Made by a program: the position numbers and the translations under genes. From Ignavibacteriaceae bacterium (GTDB lineage Bacteria > Bacteroidota > Ignavibacteria > Ignavibacteriales > Ignavibacteriaceae), in the NCBI GenBank assembly GCA_025449775.1, contig JANWIS010000043.1, forward strand, positions 1 to 5,373: DNA of 5,373 nucleotides, written 5' to 3'. The notes beneath the pieces were generated by a model, which worked only from the letters and a program-made list of their open reading frames with translations, ran no database searches and had not been told where the DNA came from. Below are positions 1 to 5,373 of the stretch, in pieces; the stretch's first letter is position 1; every line of letters starts with the position of its first letter.

Positions 1-56
1 AGTCGCACGGAATTTTTTTGCAGATTATACACTTTGTTGAAGCACTTATTTTATCT

Positions 57-551
57 ATGAGCTTTAAAAAAATAAGACTTGACCTCTTCTTTATATTATC
101 AATCGGTTTTTCTTGTAGCATCTATGCAGAAGATGAAAGAAATTATATTTCAATCTCGGCAGCAGTATTTGATATTCTTCAAAGAGACAAAATTGCTTTT
201 GAGGGGAGAGCTGAATTTCAGCTATATCAGGTTGATTGGGATGTAAAACCATTAACAGGGGTAATGGCTAATACATCAGGAGCCTTAAGTTTCTTTGCAG
301 GAATATTTATTGATATTCCAATTACGTCTATCATTTATATTTCTCCAAGTTTTGCGCCCGGTATTTATTATAAAAACAACAGTAAAGATCTTGATTTTCT
401 TTTGGAATTTAGATCACAGGTAGAAGTTTTTATTAAACTTGATGGTGACATAAAGGTAGGATTAAGTTTCAACCATATTTCAAATGCAAGTCTTGGTAAT
501 ACAAATCCCGGTGTAGAAAGCTTAGCGCTCACATATCATTTTCCGCTTTAA
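57..551 (+). CDS. PagL-like lipid A 3-O-deacylase (acyloxyacyl hydrolase), outer-membrane barrel
   Basis: Predicted outer-membrane enzyme that removes the 3-O-linked acyl chain from lipid A. The 164-residue product starts with a signal peptide: K4, K5 and R7, a hydrophobic core at about 10-23, and probable cleavage after A24 (SIYA/ED). The mature part of about 140 residues alternates polar and hydrophobic residues, as in a small beta-barrel, and ends YHFPL. The C-terminal HISNAS...NPGVES stretch holds the PagL signature. H140, S142 and E154 have the same spacing (+2, +14) as the His126/Ser128/Glu140 triad known for Pseudomonas PagL, and N143 and N150 fall at other conserved positions. I chose ATG 57 because it gives a normal signal peptide; a TTG at 18 in the same frame would add 13 residues before it. 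The frame is open to the left edge, and no clear Shine-Dalgarno or promoter is visible. It converges with the transporter gene, 4 bases away, and no other lipid A gene is in view. The family is fairly secure; the substrate is inferred. Confidence 0.8.
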   Translation: MSFKKIRLDLFFILSIGFSCSIYAEDERNYISISAAVFDILQRDKIAFEGRAEFQLYQVDWDVKPLTGVMANTSGALSFFAGIFIDIPITSIIYISPSFAPGIYYKNNSKDLDFLLEFRSQVEVFIKLDGDIKVGLSFNHISNASLGNTNPGVESLALTYHFPL

Positions 552-555
552 ATTT

Positions 556-1884
556 TTAATTCTTCTCAGTAACTCCAGAACGATTTGAAGAACGAATTGA
601 TGAAGGAGTTAAATAAATATTAGCAGAGATTCTTCCCAATACAAATGAAACCGTTGCTGCAACCGCACCAACCACATCGAAAAAATTTATTAAAATAAAA
701 AGAAGTAAGACGATAGTTGAGAATTCGATGATAGTCCCCACAGTTATTGGATTCGTATTTTTAGATGATACTAACAAACCTCTCTGAATGCTTATTATAA
801 CAGTAAGAGCAGGAAAGAAAAACATAATTATCAGTGGAAGCTTCGAGAATTCTGCAAGCGATACAGATAATCCTGAAACAGTGATGAACCAGAATTCTGA
901 AAGAGGTGTAAAAGCGAACAAAGCTACAATTGTAACCAGAAGAACAGCTAATATTAATCCGAAATTTTTCAGCTGATGAAATCCTTCGTTCTTCTGTCCC
1001 ATCAGAGAAATGATTACTTCCTGGTATGATAAACCAAGTGCTCTGAAAATAAATACAAACGATGTTACCACGGGTAGGATGGCAAGCGATTCAATTGCCA
1101 TCGCACTTTTTCCAACAAAAAAAGTTACCAGCGGCTGAACCCCCAATCCAATCAATGAAGTTAATGCCAGGGGATAATAGAATCTGTAAATTTCCTTGTA
1201 CGATATTGTTGCTTCGCCCTTTGTATCTGTTTCAAATATTTTTTTGATTACATTTTTAACCATCAATCTTACTGCAACGGCTTCCAATATTACTCCTGAT
1301 GAAAGAGAAATTGCACCGATGATAACTCCTTCAACAATTCCAGACGCAAATAACAAAAATGCACACAGTGACATTGTAAATAACCGGATCACAGTACCAT
1401 AAGCAACTTTCCTGGTCATATCGTTTTTAATAAGCAATCCCTGGTAAAACCTGCGATAACCGATTGCACCCGGCCAGGGAATTAATATTATTGTTGCAAC
1501 ATGAGTTAATTCTGAAACTTTGGCTGGCAGCCCGATTAGATCTTCCGTGATAAAATAGAAAACAGGAGGTATTACCAATATTATTAGTATTAAAGTGATT
1601 ATGATGTTTGCGCTGTAAGTAAAGTTTTTCAGCATCTTGAAAGATTGGCTATCTCTTACAAGAGCAATTGCTGCACTCATAATCATAATAATTGGTGCTT
1701 CAACAATTAACACAAGAGAATATGCGATTCCATATGCCGCAAGATTAAATTTTGGTTCAGCAGACCTTGCAATAAGTGCTGCAAGGTAAGGTCCTTCAAC
1801 TGACATCATAACCCATGTTGCAGCCAAAGGCAGCCAGAAACGCAGTATTTTTTTATATGTGAGCTGTGAAGGTGTTTGTGACAT
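556..1884 (-). CDS. MOP-superfamily transporter resembling progressive ankylosis protein (ANKH/Ank family)
   Basis: Polytopic inner-membrane protein of 442 residues with about 12 hydrophobic segments, so a probable exporter. It is built from two similar halves. YKKILRFWLPLA (10-21) is repeated as YKEIYRFYYPLA (229-240). The segment around 131-155 (IPWPGAIGYRRFYQGLLIKN) is repeated around 350-376 (FFFPALTVIISIQRGLL). This two-bundle symmetry is typical of MATE and other MOP transporters. Several stretches match human ANKH as I remember it: AAYGIAYSL (49-57), RFYQGLLIKN (145-154), RFYYPLALT (234-242), ESLAIL (265-270), AEFSKLPL (344-351) and VVGAVAA (404-410). ANKH exports ATP, citrate and other organic anions in animals; the bacterial substrate is unknown. 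The tail after about 425 is short, polar and probably cytoplasmic. The start has no Shine-Dalgarno sequence, and the upstream region holds an inverted repeat. The gene stands alone on its strand here. A more generic MATE or polysaccharide-exporter assignment is the alternative; MOP membership is solid and the ANK subfamily is inferred. Confidence 0.8.
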   Translation of the reverse strand: MSQTPSQLTYKKILRFWLPLAATWVMMSVEGPYLAALIARSAEPKFNLAAYGIAYSLVLIVEAPIIMIMSAAIALVRDSQSFKMLKNFTYSANIIITLILIILVIPPVFYFITEDLIGLPAKVSELTHVATIILIPWPGAIGYRRFYQGLLIKNDMTRKVAYGTVIRLFTMSLCAFLLFASGIVEGVIIGAISLSSGVILEAVAVRLMVKNVIKKIFETDTKGEATISYKEIYRFYYPLALTSLIGLGVQPLVTFFVGKSAMAIESLAILPVVTSFVFIFRALGLSYQEVIISLMGQKNEGFHQLKNFGLILAVLLVTIVALFAFTPLSEFWFITVSGLSVSLAEFSKLPLIIMFFFPALTVIISIQRGLLVSSKNTNPITVGTIIEFSTIVLLLFILINFFDVVGAVAATVSFVLGRISANIYLTPSSIRSSNRSGVTEKN

Positions 1885-1904
1885 TAAAACGAGATTTATG
1901 TGTA

Positions 1905-1951
1905 AATCAAAATTAATAATATTAAAACAATATTATTCCTATGATTTGATT
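1905..1951. repeat. Nested AT-rich inverted repeat upstream of the transporter gene
   Basis: The inner arms AATAATATT (1915-1923) and AATATTATT (1929-1937) are perfect 9-base complements around a 5-base loop. Outer arms AATCAAA (1905-1911) and TTTGATT (1945-1951) are perfect 7-base complements around almost the same centre. The element lies 21-67 bases upstream of the transporter ATG, so it could be an operator for a dimeric regulator or a hairpin in the leader. All inner pairs are A-T, so a chance origin is possible in such AT-rich DNA. Confidence 0.45.
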
Positions 1952-2000
1952 ACTGTCGGCGTATTCAAAAAAATATAAATCGGGAAACTAATCTGATTAC

Positions 2001-2022
2001 AGAGAAACGAAAATTTTTCTCT
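2001..2022. repeat. Short inverted repeat in the divergent intergenic region
   Basis: AGAGAAA (2001-2007) and TTTCTCT (2016-2022) are perfect 7-base complements separated by 8 bases. The element lies about 90 bases before the DUF2203 start and about 115 before the transporter start. It could be a protein-binding site. It is not a typical terminator, because the stem has only two G-C pairs and no T-run directly follows. Confidence 0.3.
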
Positions 2023-2114
2023 ATTTAAAATTTTGGAAACACGGGACAAATATTAATCTTTTTTTAGATGATTATTGTTTTAATATTAGCAGTACAAAAA
2101 TAATTATATATGTA

Positions 2115-2498
2115 ATGACGACAGATTTAAAATACTTTACTCCTTCTCAAGCCAGGAAAACTTTGCCGCTGGTAAAAAAAATAGTTAAAGATATTCTTGA
2201 TACAAGCAGAGAAATGCGATTAGTGGCTGAAGAAGTTGGGGAAGGTGTGGAAAAAGATCCGCGCATCCAGAAGCTTGCTGATAATGTTGAAAAATTTATG
2301 AATGAGCTTGAAGAAATCGGCTGTTATTTTAAGGACTGGAATTTTTCAATCGGGCTGGTAGATTTCCCGGCGTTAATTGATGGCAAGGAAGTTTTTCTTT
2401 GCTGGAGAAGTGATGAAGATGATATCCTTTATTATCACGATGTTGAAGCCGGGTTTGCCGGTAGAAAACTTATTCCGCCTGAAGAGCCAGTCAATTAA
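2115..2498 (+). CDS. DUF2203 family protein
   Basis: Soluble 127-residue protein with no signal peptide or membrane segment, at the usual length for DUF2203 (PF09969). The family pattern is clear. YFT at 7-9 and TLPLV at 16-20 open a helical N-terminal half, which is charged and probably coiled-coil-like to about residue 68. The conserved block follows: GCYFKD (69-74), GLVDFPA (80-86), FLCWRSDEDDI (94-104), YYH (106-108) and GFAGRKLI (113-120). The function of the family is unknown to me. The conserved Cys, Trp, His and acidic residues suggest a binding or catalytic surface, but this is inference. The ATG is preceded by AT-rich DNA with no Shine-Dalgarno sequence, yet the YFT motif just after it supports this start. 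The gene stands alone on its strand and ends 3 bases from the lipoprotein stop codon that faces it. Confidence 0.9.
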   Translation: MTTDLKYFTPSQARKTLPLVKKIVKDILDTSREMRLVAEEVGEGVEKDPRIQKLADNVEKFMNELEEIGCYFKDWNFSIGLVDFPALIDGKEVFLCWRSDEDDILYYHDVEAGFAGRKLIPPEEPVN

Positions 2499-2501
2499 TT
2501 T

Positions 2502-2924
2502 TTAATCCTTCAGCTCAAATTCAACCTCTGATGAAGTTGACTTTCCTGAATTATTATCCTTTATATTAAAAATCAATTTATACTTGCCCTGTGCAGAAGA
2601 GACATCTAATTCAAATTGTGCTTCGAGCTGAACATCATCTATTTCTTTTTCCTTAACTTCTCTCGAATCACTGAATATTTTTTTTGTTGAATCGCCTGCA
2701 GGATGAACAAGATCAATTTCGTAGCGCAGTGAAACGGAATTATCATCACCTGATTTTATTTTCTTAAATCCTCTTACATTTACTGTAGCATTCACTTCCC
2801 AGTTTTCGCCAATATCGAACGCAAATGCTTCAGGGCTAAATGCCTCAAATTTTATTTCTTCCTTTTTACTGCAGGAAAAAGTAAAGAGAGTTAATAGAAT
2901 TATTATGAATGTTCCTTTCATCAT
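2502..2924 (-). CDS. Small predicted lipoprotein with beta-rich (Ig-like) domain, last gene of the serC operon
   Basis: A 140-residue protein I do not recognise by family. The N-terminus is a lipoprotein signal: K3, a hydrophobic core at 5-16, and Cys18 in FTFSC, a relaxed lipobox. The mature protein would begin CSKKEE. The basic-then-acidic residues after the cysteine resemble the lipoprotein surface-export signals known in some Bacteroidota, so surface display is possible. The rest is rich in alternating beta-strand patterns: WEVNATVNVRGF (42-53), VSLRYEIDLVHP (64-75), VQLEAQFELDV (98-108) and GKYKLIFNIKDNNSGKS (113-129). The order suggests one Ig-like sandwich domain; the GKYKLIFNIKD strand resembles domain ends in cell-surface proteins. 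The start ATG overlaps the serC stop codon (ATGA), so translation is probably coupled to serC. A second in-frame ATG follows at once. The role is unknown, and no link to serine metabolism is visible. Confidence 0.85.
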   Translation of the reverse strand: MMKGTFIIILLTLFTFSCSKKEEIKFEAFSPEAFAFDIGENWEVNATVNVRGFKKIKSGDDNSVSLRYEIDLVHPAGDSTKKIFSDSREVKEKEIDDVQLEAQFELDVSSAQGKYKLIFNIKDNNSGKSTSSEVEFELKD

Positions 2925-4024
2925 CCGTTTTTCTTTTGAAAATCTTTCATAAAAGATACAAGATCTTCAACGCCTTTGGTTGGGAAAGCATTATAAATAG
3001 AAGCACGTAATCCGCCAACAGATCTATGTCCTTTCAGCCCATTGTATCCAGCTTTTGTTGCTTCATCAATTAATTTTTTCTCCAGAGCTTCTGATGAAAG
3101 ATTAAATGTTAAGTTCATAAGCGAACGGCTGTCTTTTTCAGCATGACCTTTATAATATCCTCCGCTTTCATCTATGCAGCGATAAAGAATATCTGCTTTA
3201 TTTTTGTTGATCGCATACATTTTATCAAGTCCGCCCATCTTTAAAAGCCACCGTGTAACAAGCATTATAATATAAACACCGAATGTTGTCGGAGTGTTGT
3301 ACAACGAATCATTTTCTACATGAATTTTGTAGTTGAGCATTGTGTGAAGTGAATCCTGACTTCTTTCAACAAGTTCTTTCCTGATGATTACAAGTGTAAC
3401 ACCGGAAGGACCCATATTCTTTTGTGCACCGGCGTAAATTAATCCGTATTTCTTCACATCAATTTTTTTATGAAGAATATCTGATGAAGCATCGCACACA
3501 AGAGAAACTTTACCAACTTCAGGTTCCGTTTGCCATTGTGTTCCGAAGATTGTGTTATTGGAAGTGAAGTGAACATAAGAAGCATCAGGATCGAGTTTAA
3601 GTTCACTTTGCTTTGGAATCCTTTTAAAATATTTATGTTCTCCCTCACCTTCTTCTGTGGTTGCTGCAATATTTACAGTCCCGACTCTTTTTGCTTCTTT
3701 GATTGCTTTTTTAGACCAGCTTCCTGTTGAGATGTAATCGGCTTTATTTTTTGGCGGCATTAAATTTAATGGAACCATTGAGAACTGAAGACTTGCACCA
3801 CCCTGTAAAAACAATATTTCGTAATCATCGGGAATACCCAGCAGCTTACTCAGATTCGCTTTTGCTTCAGTATGAATTGCATCATAAGGTTTTGAGCGGT
3901 GACTGATCTCCATTATTGACATTCCAACACCCGGCAAAGCAAACAAATCTTTCTGAACTTCAAGCAGAACTTCTTCAGGTAAAATTGCAGGGCCGGCACT
4001 AAAATTATAAATCCTTTTTTCCAT
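2921..4024 (-). CDS. serC: Phosphoserine aminotransferase SerC
   Basis: Cytoplasmic PLP enzyme (class V aminotransferase) that makes O-phosphoserine from 3-phosphohydroxypyruvate and glutamate, the second step of serine synthesis. In many bacteria it also acts in the pyridoxal phosphate pathway. The 367 residues match the usual length of about 360. Family landmarks are in order: YNFSAGPA (6-13), SHRSKPY (41-47), LFLQGGASLQF (71-81) and TGSWSKKA (100-107, with W103 to stack on PLP). Next are SNNTIFGTQW (155-164), CDASSDI with D178 for the pyridine nitrogen, and YAGAQKNMGPSG with the Schiff-base lysine K202. NTPTTFGVY (243-251) and GHRSVGGLRASIYNA (332-346) follow. All expected catalytic residues are present. 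The ATG has an AAGGA Shine-Dalgarno 6 bases upstream, and the N-terminal family motif starts at residue 6, so the start is firm. The gene lies 29 bases after the DUF1015 gene and overlaps the lipoprotein start by 4 bases, so it is the middle gene of an operon. Confidence 0.97.
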   Translation of the reverse strand: MEKRIYNFSAGPAILPEEVLLEVQKDLFALPGVGMSIMEISHRSKPYDAIHTEAKANLSKLLGIPDDYEILFLQGGASLQFSMVPLNLMPPKNKADYISTGSWSKKAIKEAKRVGTVNIAATTEEGEGEHKYFKRIPKQSELKLDPDASYVHFTSNNTIFGTQWQTEPEVGKVSLVCDASSDILHKKIDVKKYGLIYAGAQKNMGPSGVTLVIIRKELVERSQDSLHTMLNYKIHVENDSLYNTPTTFGVYIIMLVTRWLLKMGGLDKMYAINKNKADILYRCIDESGGYYKGHAEKDSRSLMNLTFNLSSEALEKKLIDEATKAGYNGLKGHRSVGGLRASIYNAFPTKGVEDLVSFMKDFQKKNG

Positions 4025-4030
4025 TTTAAT

Positions 4031-4035
4031 TCCTT
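4031..4035 (-). promoter_or_regulatory. Shine-Dalgarno site of serC
   Basis: On the minus strand the 29-base gap between the DUF1015 stop codon and serC contains AAGGA, 6 bases before the serC ATG. It is the clearest ribosome-binding site in the window and fixes the serC start. The gap has no hairpin suggestive of a terminator, which supports cotranscription of the two genes. Confidence 0.6.
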
Positions 4036-4053
4036 TTAATGAAATAAATCTTA

Positions 4054-5301
4054 TTAGATTAAATGAGTCAGCAATCCATCTCTAAGTTTCGGCTCGAACC
4101 AGGTAGATTTCGGAGGCATAATTTCGCCTGCATCAGAAATATTCATCAGGTCATCGAGTCCGACCGGGTAAAGAGAAAAGGCAGCAGCAGCTTTACCAGA
4201 ATCAACGAGCTTTTCAAGCTCTTTTGTACCTCTTATTCCGCCGATAAAATCTATTCTGTCGCTTGTTCGCTGATCCTCGATTCCAAGTACCGGGTGAAGC
4301 AAAAAATTCTGGAGAATGCTCACGTCAAGTTTTTCTCCAATTGATTTGGTAAGACTTAAACTTGCAAGCACAGAATCTCTTGCTTTTAAATTATACCATT
4401 GCTTATCTAGGTAAAGACAGAAATTATTTTTTTTCCTGGGTTCCTTTTCTGTTGTCTGACTGACTTCAAATTTTTCACTCACCGCATTCAGAAAAACATC
4501 TTTGCTCAATCCGTTCAAATCAAGAACAACACGGTTGTAAGATAATATATTCAACTGGTAATCAGGAAAGATTACTGCACCAAAATAATTATACTCTTCA
4601 TCTCCTTTATGATTCGGATTTGCTTTCATCTTTTCTTCCCTTGCACGGCTTGCACTCTTTACCCTGTGATGGCCATCGGCAACGTAAAGCTTATCAATCT
4701 TTTCAAACTCAGTTATGATAGCAGCATTAAAAATTTCCGGAACGATCCAGACACTGTGTTGAATGCCATCATTTGCTGTGAAGTCATATTCTGGTTCGTT
4801 TTCCATCATTGTTTTGTTAACAATATCGTTTATACTTTTTACTCCGCGGCAGGATAAAAGCACAATTCCTGTTTGAGCTTCAGTAAACAAAATATGATTC
4901 GTCCTGTCATCTTCTTTTAATTTCCTTGTCTTTTCATGTTTTAATATCACATTATTTTCATAATCATCAACAGAGAATACTCCGCAAATACCGGTCTGAG
5001 ATTTTCCGTTCATTACTAATTTGTAAAGATAAAATCCCGGCTTGTCATCAATTTTTAACGGAGCCTCTTTTATTATCCTGTTAAGATTTTCTTTCGCTTG
5101 CTTGTAAACCTGAGGTGAATATACATCAATGTTGTCAGGCAGTTCAATTTCTGATCTCGTAATTCTCAAATAGCTCAGCGGATTTCCATAAGCAAACTTT
5201 CTTGCTTCTTCTCTATTAACTACATCGTAAGGAACACTGGCTACCAGATGAGCTTTTTCTTTTACAGGTCGTAGTGCTTTGAAAGGTTTGATAACTGCCA
5301 T
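4054..5301 (-). CDS. DUF1015 family protein, serine-pathway associated, with ParB/SerK-like ADGHHR motif
   Basis: A 415-residue cytoplasmic protein of the DUF1015 family (PF06245), at full family length. Conserved blocks appear in order: FKALRP (7-12), VPYDVVNREEAR (23-34), NPLSYLRITRSE (40-51) and KHEKTRKLKEDDR (121-133). Then come VADGHHRVKSA (207-217), SYNRVV (254-259), IGGIRG (353-358) and MPPKSTWFEPKLRDGLL (395-411). The DGHHR motif resembles the active-site loop of ParB-fold free-serine kinases (SerK, SbnI), with the acidic and histidine residues intact. DUF1015 genes are often found beside serA or serC, as here. The biochemical role is not settled as far as I know. Handling serine or phosphoserine, perhaps interconverting them, is inference from motif and context. 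It is the first gene of the visible operon, 29 bases before serC. A GGAAG lies a few bases before the ATG and could be a weak Shine-Dalgarno. FKALRP and VPYDVV near the N-terminus support this start. Confidence 0.92.
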   Translation of the reverse strand: MAVIKPFKALRPVKEKAHLVASVPYDVVNREEARKFAYGNPLSYLRITRSEIELPDNIDVYSPQVYKQAKENLNRIIKEAPLKIDDKPGFYLYKLVMNGKSQTGICGVFSVDDYENNVILKHEKTRKLKEDDRTNHILFTEAQTGIVLLSCRGVKSINDIVNKTMMENEPEYDFTANDGIQHSVWIVPEIFNAAIITEFEKIDKLYVADGHHRVKSASRAREEKMKANPNHKGDEEYNYFGAVIFPDYQLNILSYNRVVLDLNGLSKDVFLNAVSEKFEVSQTTEKEPRKKNNFCLYLDKQWYNLKARDSVLASLSLTKSIGEKLDVSILQNFLLHPVLGIEDQRTSDRIDFIGGIRGTKELEKLVDSGKAAAAFSLYPVGLDDLMNISDAGEIMPPKSTWFEPKLRDGLLTHLI

Positions 5302-5373
5302 AGTTCTTCCGGTTGAAAAATTTTTCTAAAACTTATTTCTAAAATCCATATAATTGGTCAAATAATCCATTAT
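5302..5373 (-). promoter_or_regulatory. Leader of the DUF1015-serC-lipoprotein operon, promoter candidate
   Basis: These 72 bases upstream of DUF1015 hold no gene. On the minus strand there is a TTGACC (5356-5361), close to a bacterial -35 element, and downstream a TAAGTTTT (5328-5335) that partly fits the Bacteroidota -7 pattern TAnnTTTG. The 23-base gap between them is longer than expected for that pattern, so the pair is weak evidence. A perfect 12-base palindrome GAAAAATTTTTC lies at 5315-5326, between the candidate and the start codon. The window ends too soon to exclude more operon genes upstream. Confidence 0.25.

Larger units (their letters stand above)
1885..2114. promoter_or_regulatory. 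Divergent intergenic region between the transporter and DUF2203 genes
   Basis: This 230-base gap separates two genes read outward, so it must hold the start signals for both. It is very AT-rich and has no ORF of interest. It contains a nested inverted repeat near the transporter start and a second hairpin in the middle, listed separately. Neither start codon has a convincing Shine-Dalgarno sequence. I could not place a promoter with confidence on either strand. A TTGTTT at 2075-2080 is followed by AT-rich sequence but no well-spaced -10 element, and the Bacteroidota pattern (TTG, then TAnnTTTG) is not clearly met. Confidence 0.5.

Noticed and set aside
18..56. TTG start that would lengthen the PagL-like protein by 13 residues
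   Set aside because: It puts a hydrophobic stretch before the basic residues and spoils the signal peptide; ATG 57 gives a normal one.
57..128. Lipoprotein reading of the PagL-like signal (FSC at residues 18-20)
   Set aside because: The lipobox is poor, SIYA/ED gives a plausible signal peptidase I site, and PagL proteins are integral barrels.
788..1402. Three plus-strand ORFs of 61-68 codons inside the transporter gene
   Set aside because: They are antisense to a well-supported gene, overlap it fully and show no family motif.
3454..3730. Short ORFs on both strands inside serC
   Set aside because: They lie within a complete serC with all catalytic residues, and their translations look like frame shadows.
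4063..4857. Plus-strand ORFs of 93 and 82 codons inside the DUF1015 gene
   Set aside because: They are antisense to conserved DUF1015 blocks and show no start signals or recognisable domains.
5315..5326. 12-base palindrome GAAAAATTTTTC as an operator
   Set aside because: A-run/T-run palindromes are common by chance in such AT-rich DNA; noted only within the leader entry.

Overview
The window is a compact, AT-rich bacterial chromosomal segment with six protein genes and almost no spare DNA. Bacteroidota/Chlorobiota-type features are present: low G+C, few Shine-Dalgarno sequences, a lipoprotein with a relaxed lipobox followed by SKKEE, and DUF1015 beside serC. My best guess is an Ignavibacteria-like or related Gram-negative organism. 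This rests on gene style, not on a marker gene. I see no rRNA, tRNA, CRISPR array, insertion sequence, phage gene or broken gene.

Layout: (1) 57-551 (+) encodes a small exported outer-membrane barrel with the PagL lipid A deacylase active-site signature. (2) 556-1884 (-) encodes a 442-residue MOP-superfamily membrane transporter. It resembles the animal progressive ankylosis protein (ANKH) more than ordinary MATE drug pumps. (3) 1885-2114 is the only sizeable intergenic region. It lies between divergent genes and carries a nested AT-rich inverted repeat and a second hairpin. (4) 2115-2498 (+) encodes a DUF2203 protein. (5) 5301 down to 2502 (-) is a three-gene operon: DUF1015 protein, then serC (phosphoserine aminotransferase), then a small lipoprotein whose start codon overlaps the serC stop codon (ATGA).

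The clearest pathway is serine biosynthesis. SerC makes O-phosphoserine, and the DUF1015 protein just upstream carries an ADGHHR motif like that of ParB-fold free-serine kinases, so it may act on serine or phosphoserine. The lipoprotein at the end of this operon has no obvious link to serine. The PagL-like and ANKH-like genes converge with a 4-base gap, and DUF2203 and the lipoprotein converge with a 3-base gap.

No mobile or defence system is visible. The points most worth following are the bacterial ANKH-like transporter, the PagL-like enzyme outside any lipid A gene cluster, and the DUF1015-serC-lipoprotein operon.
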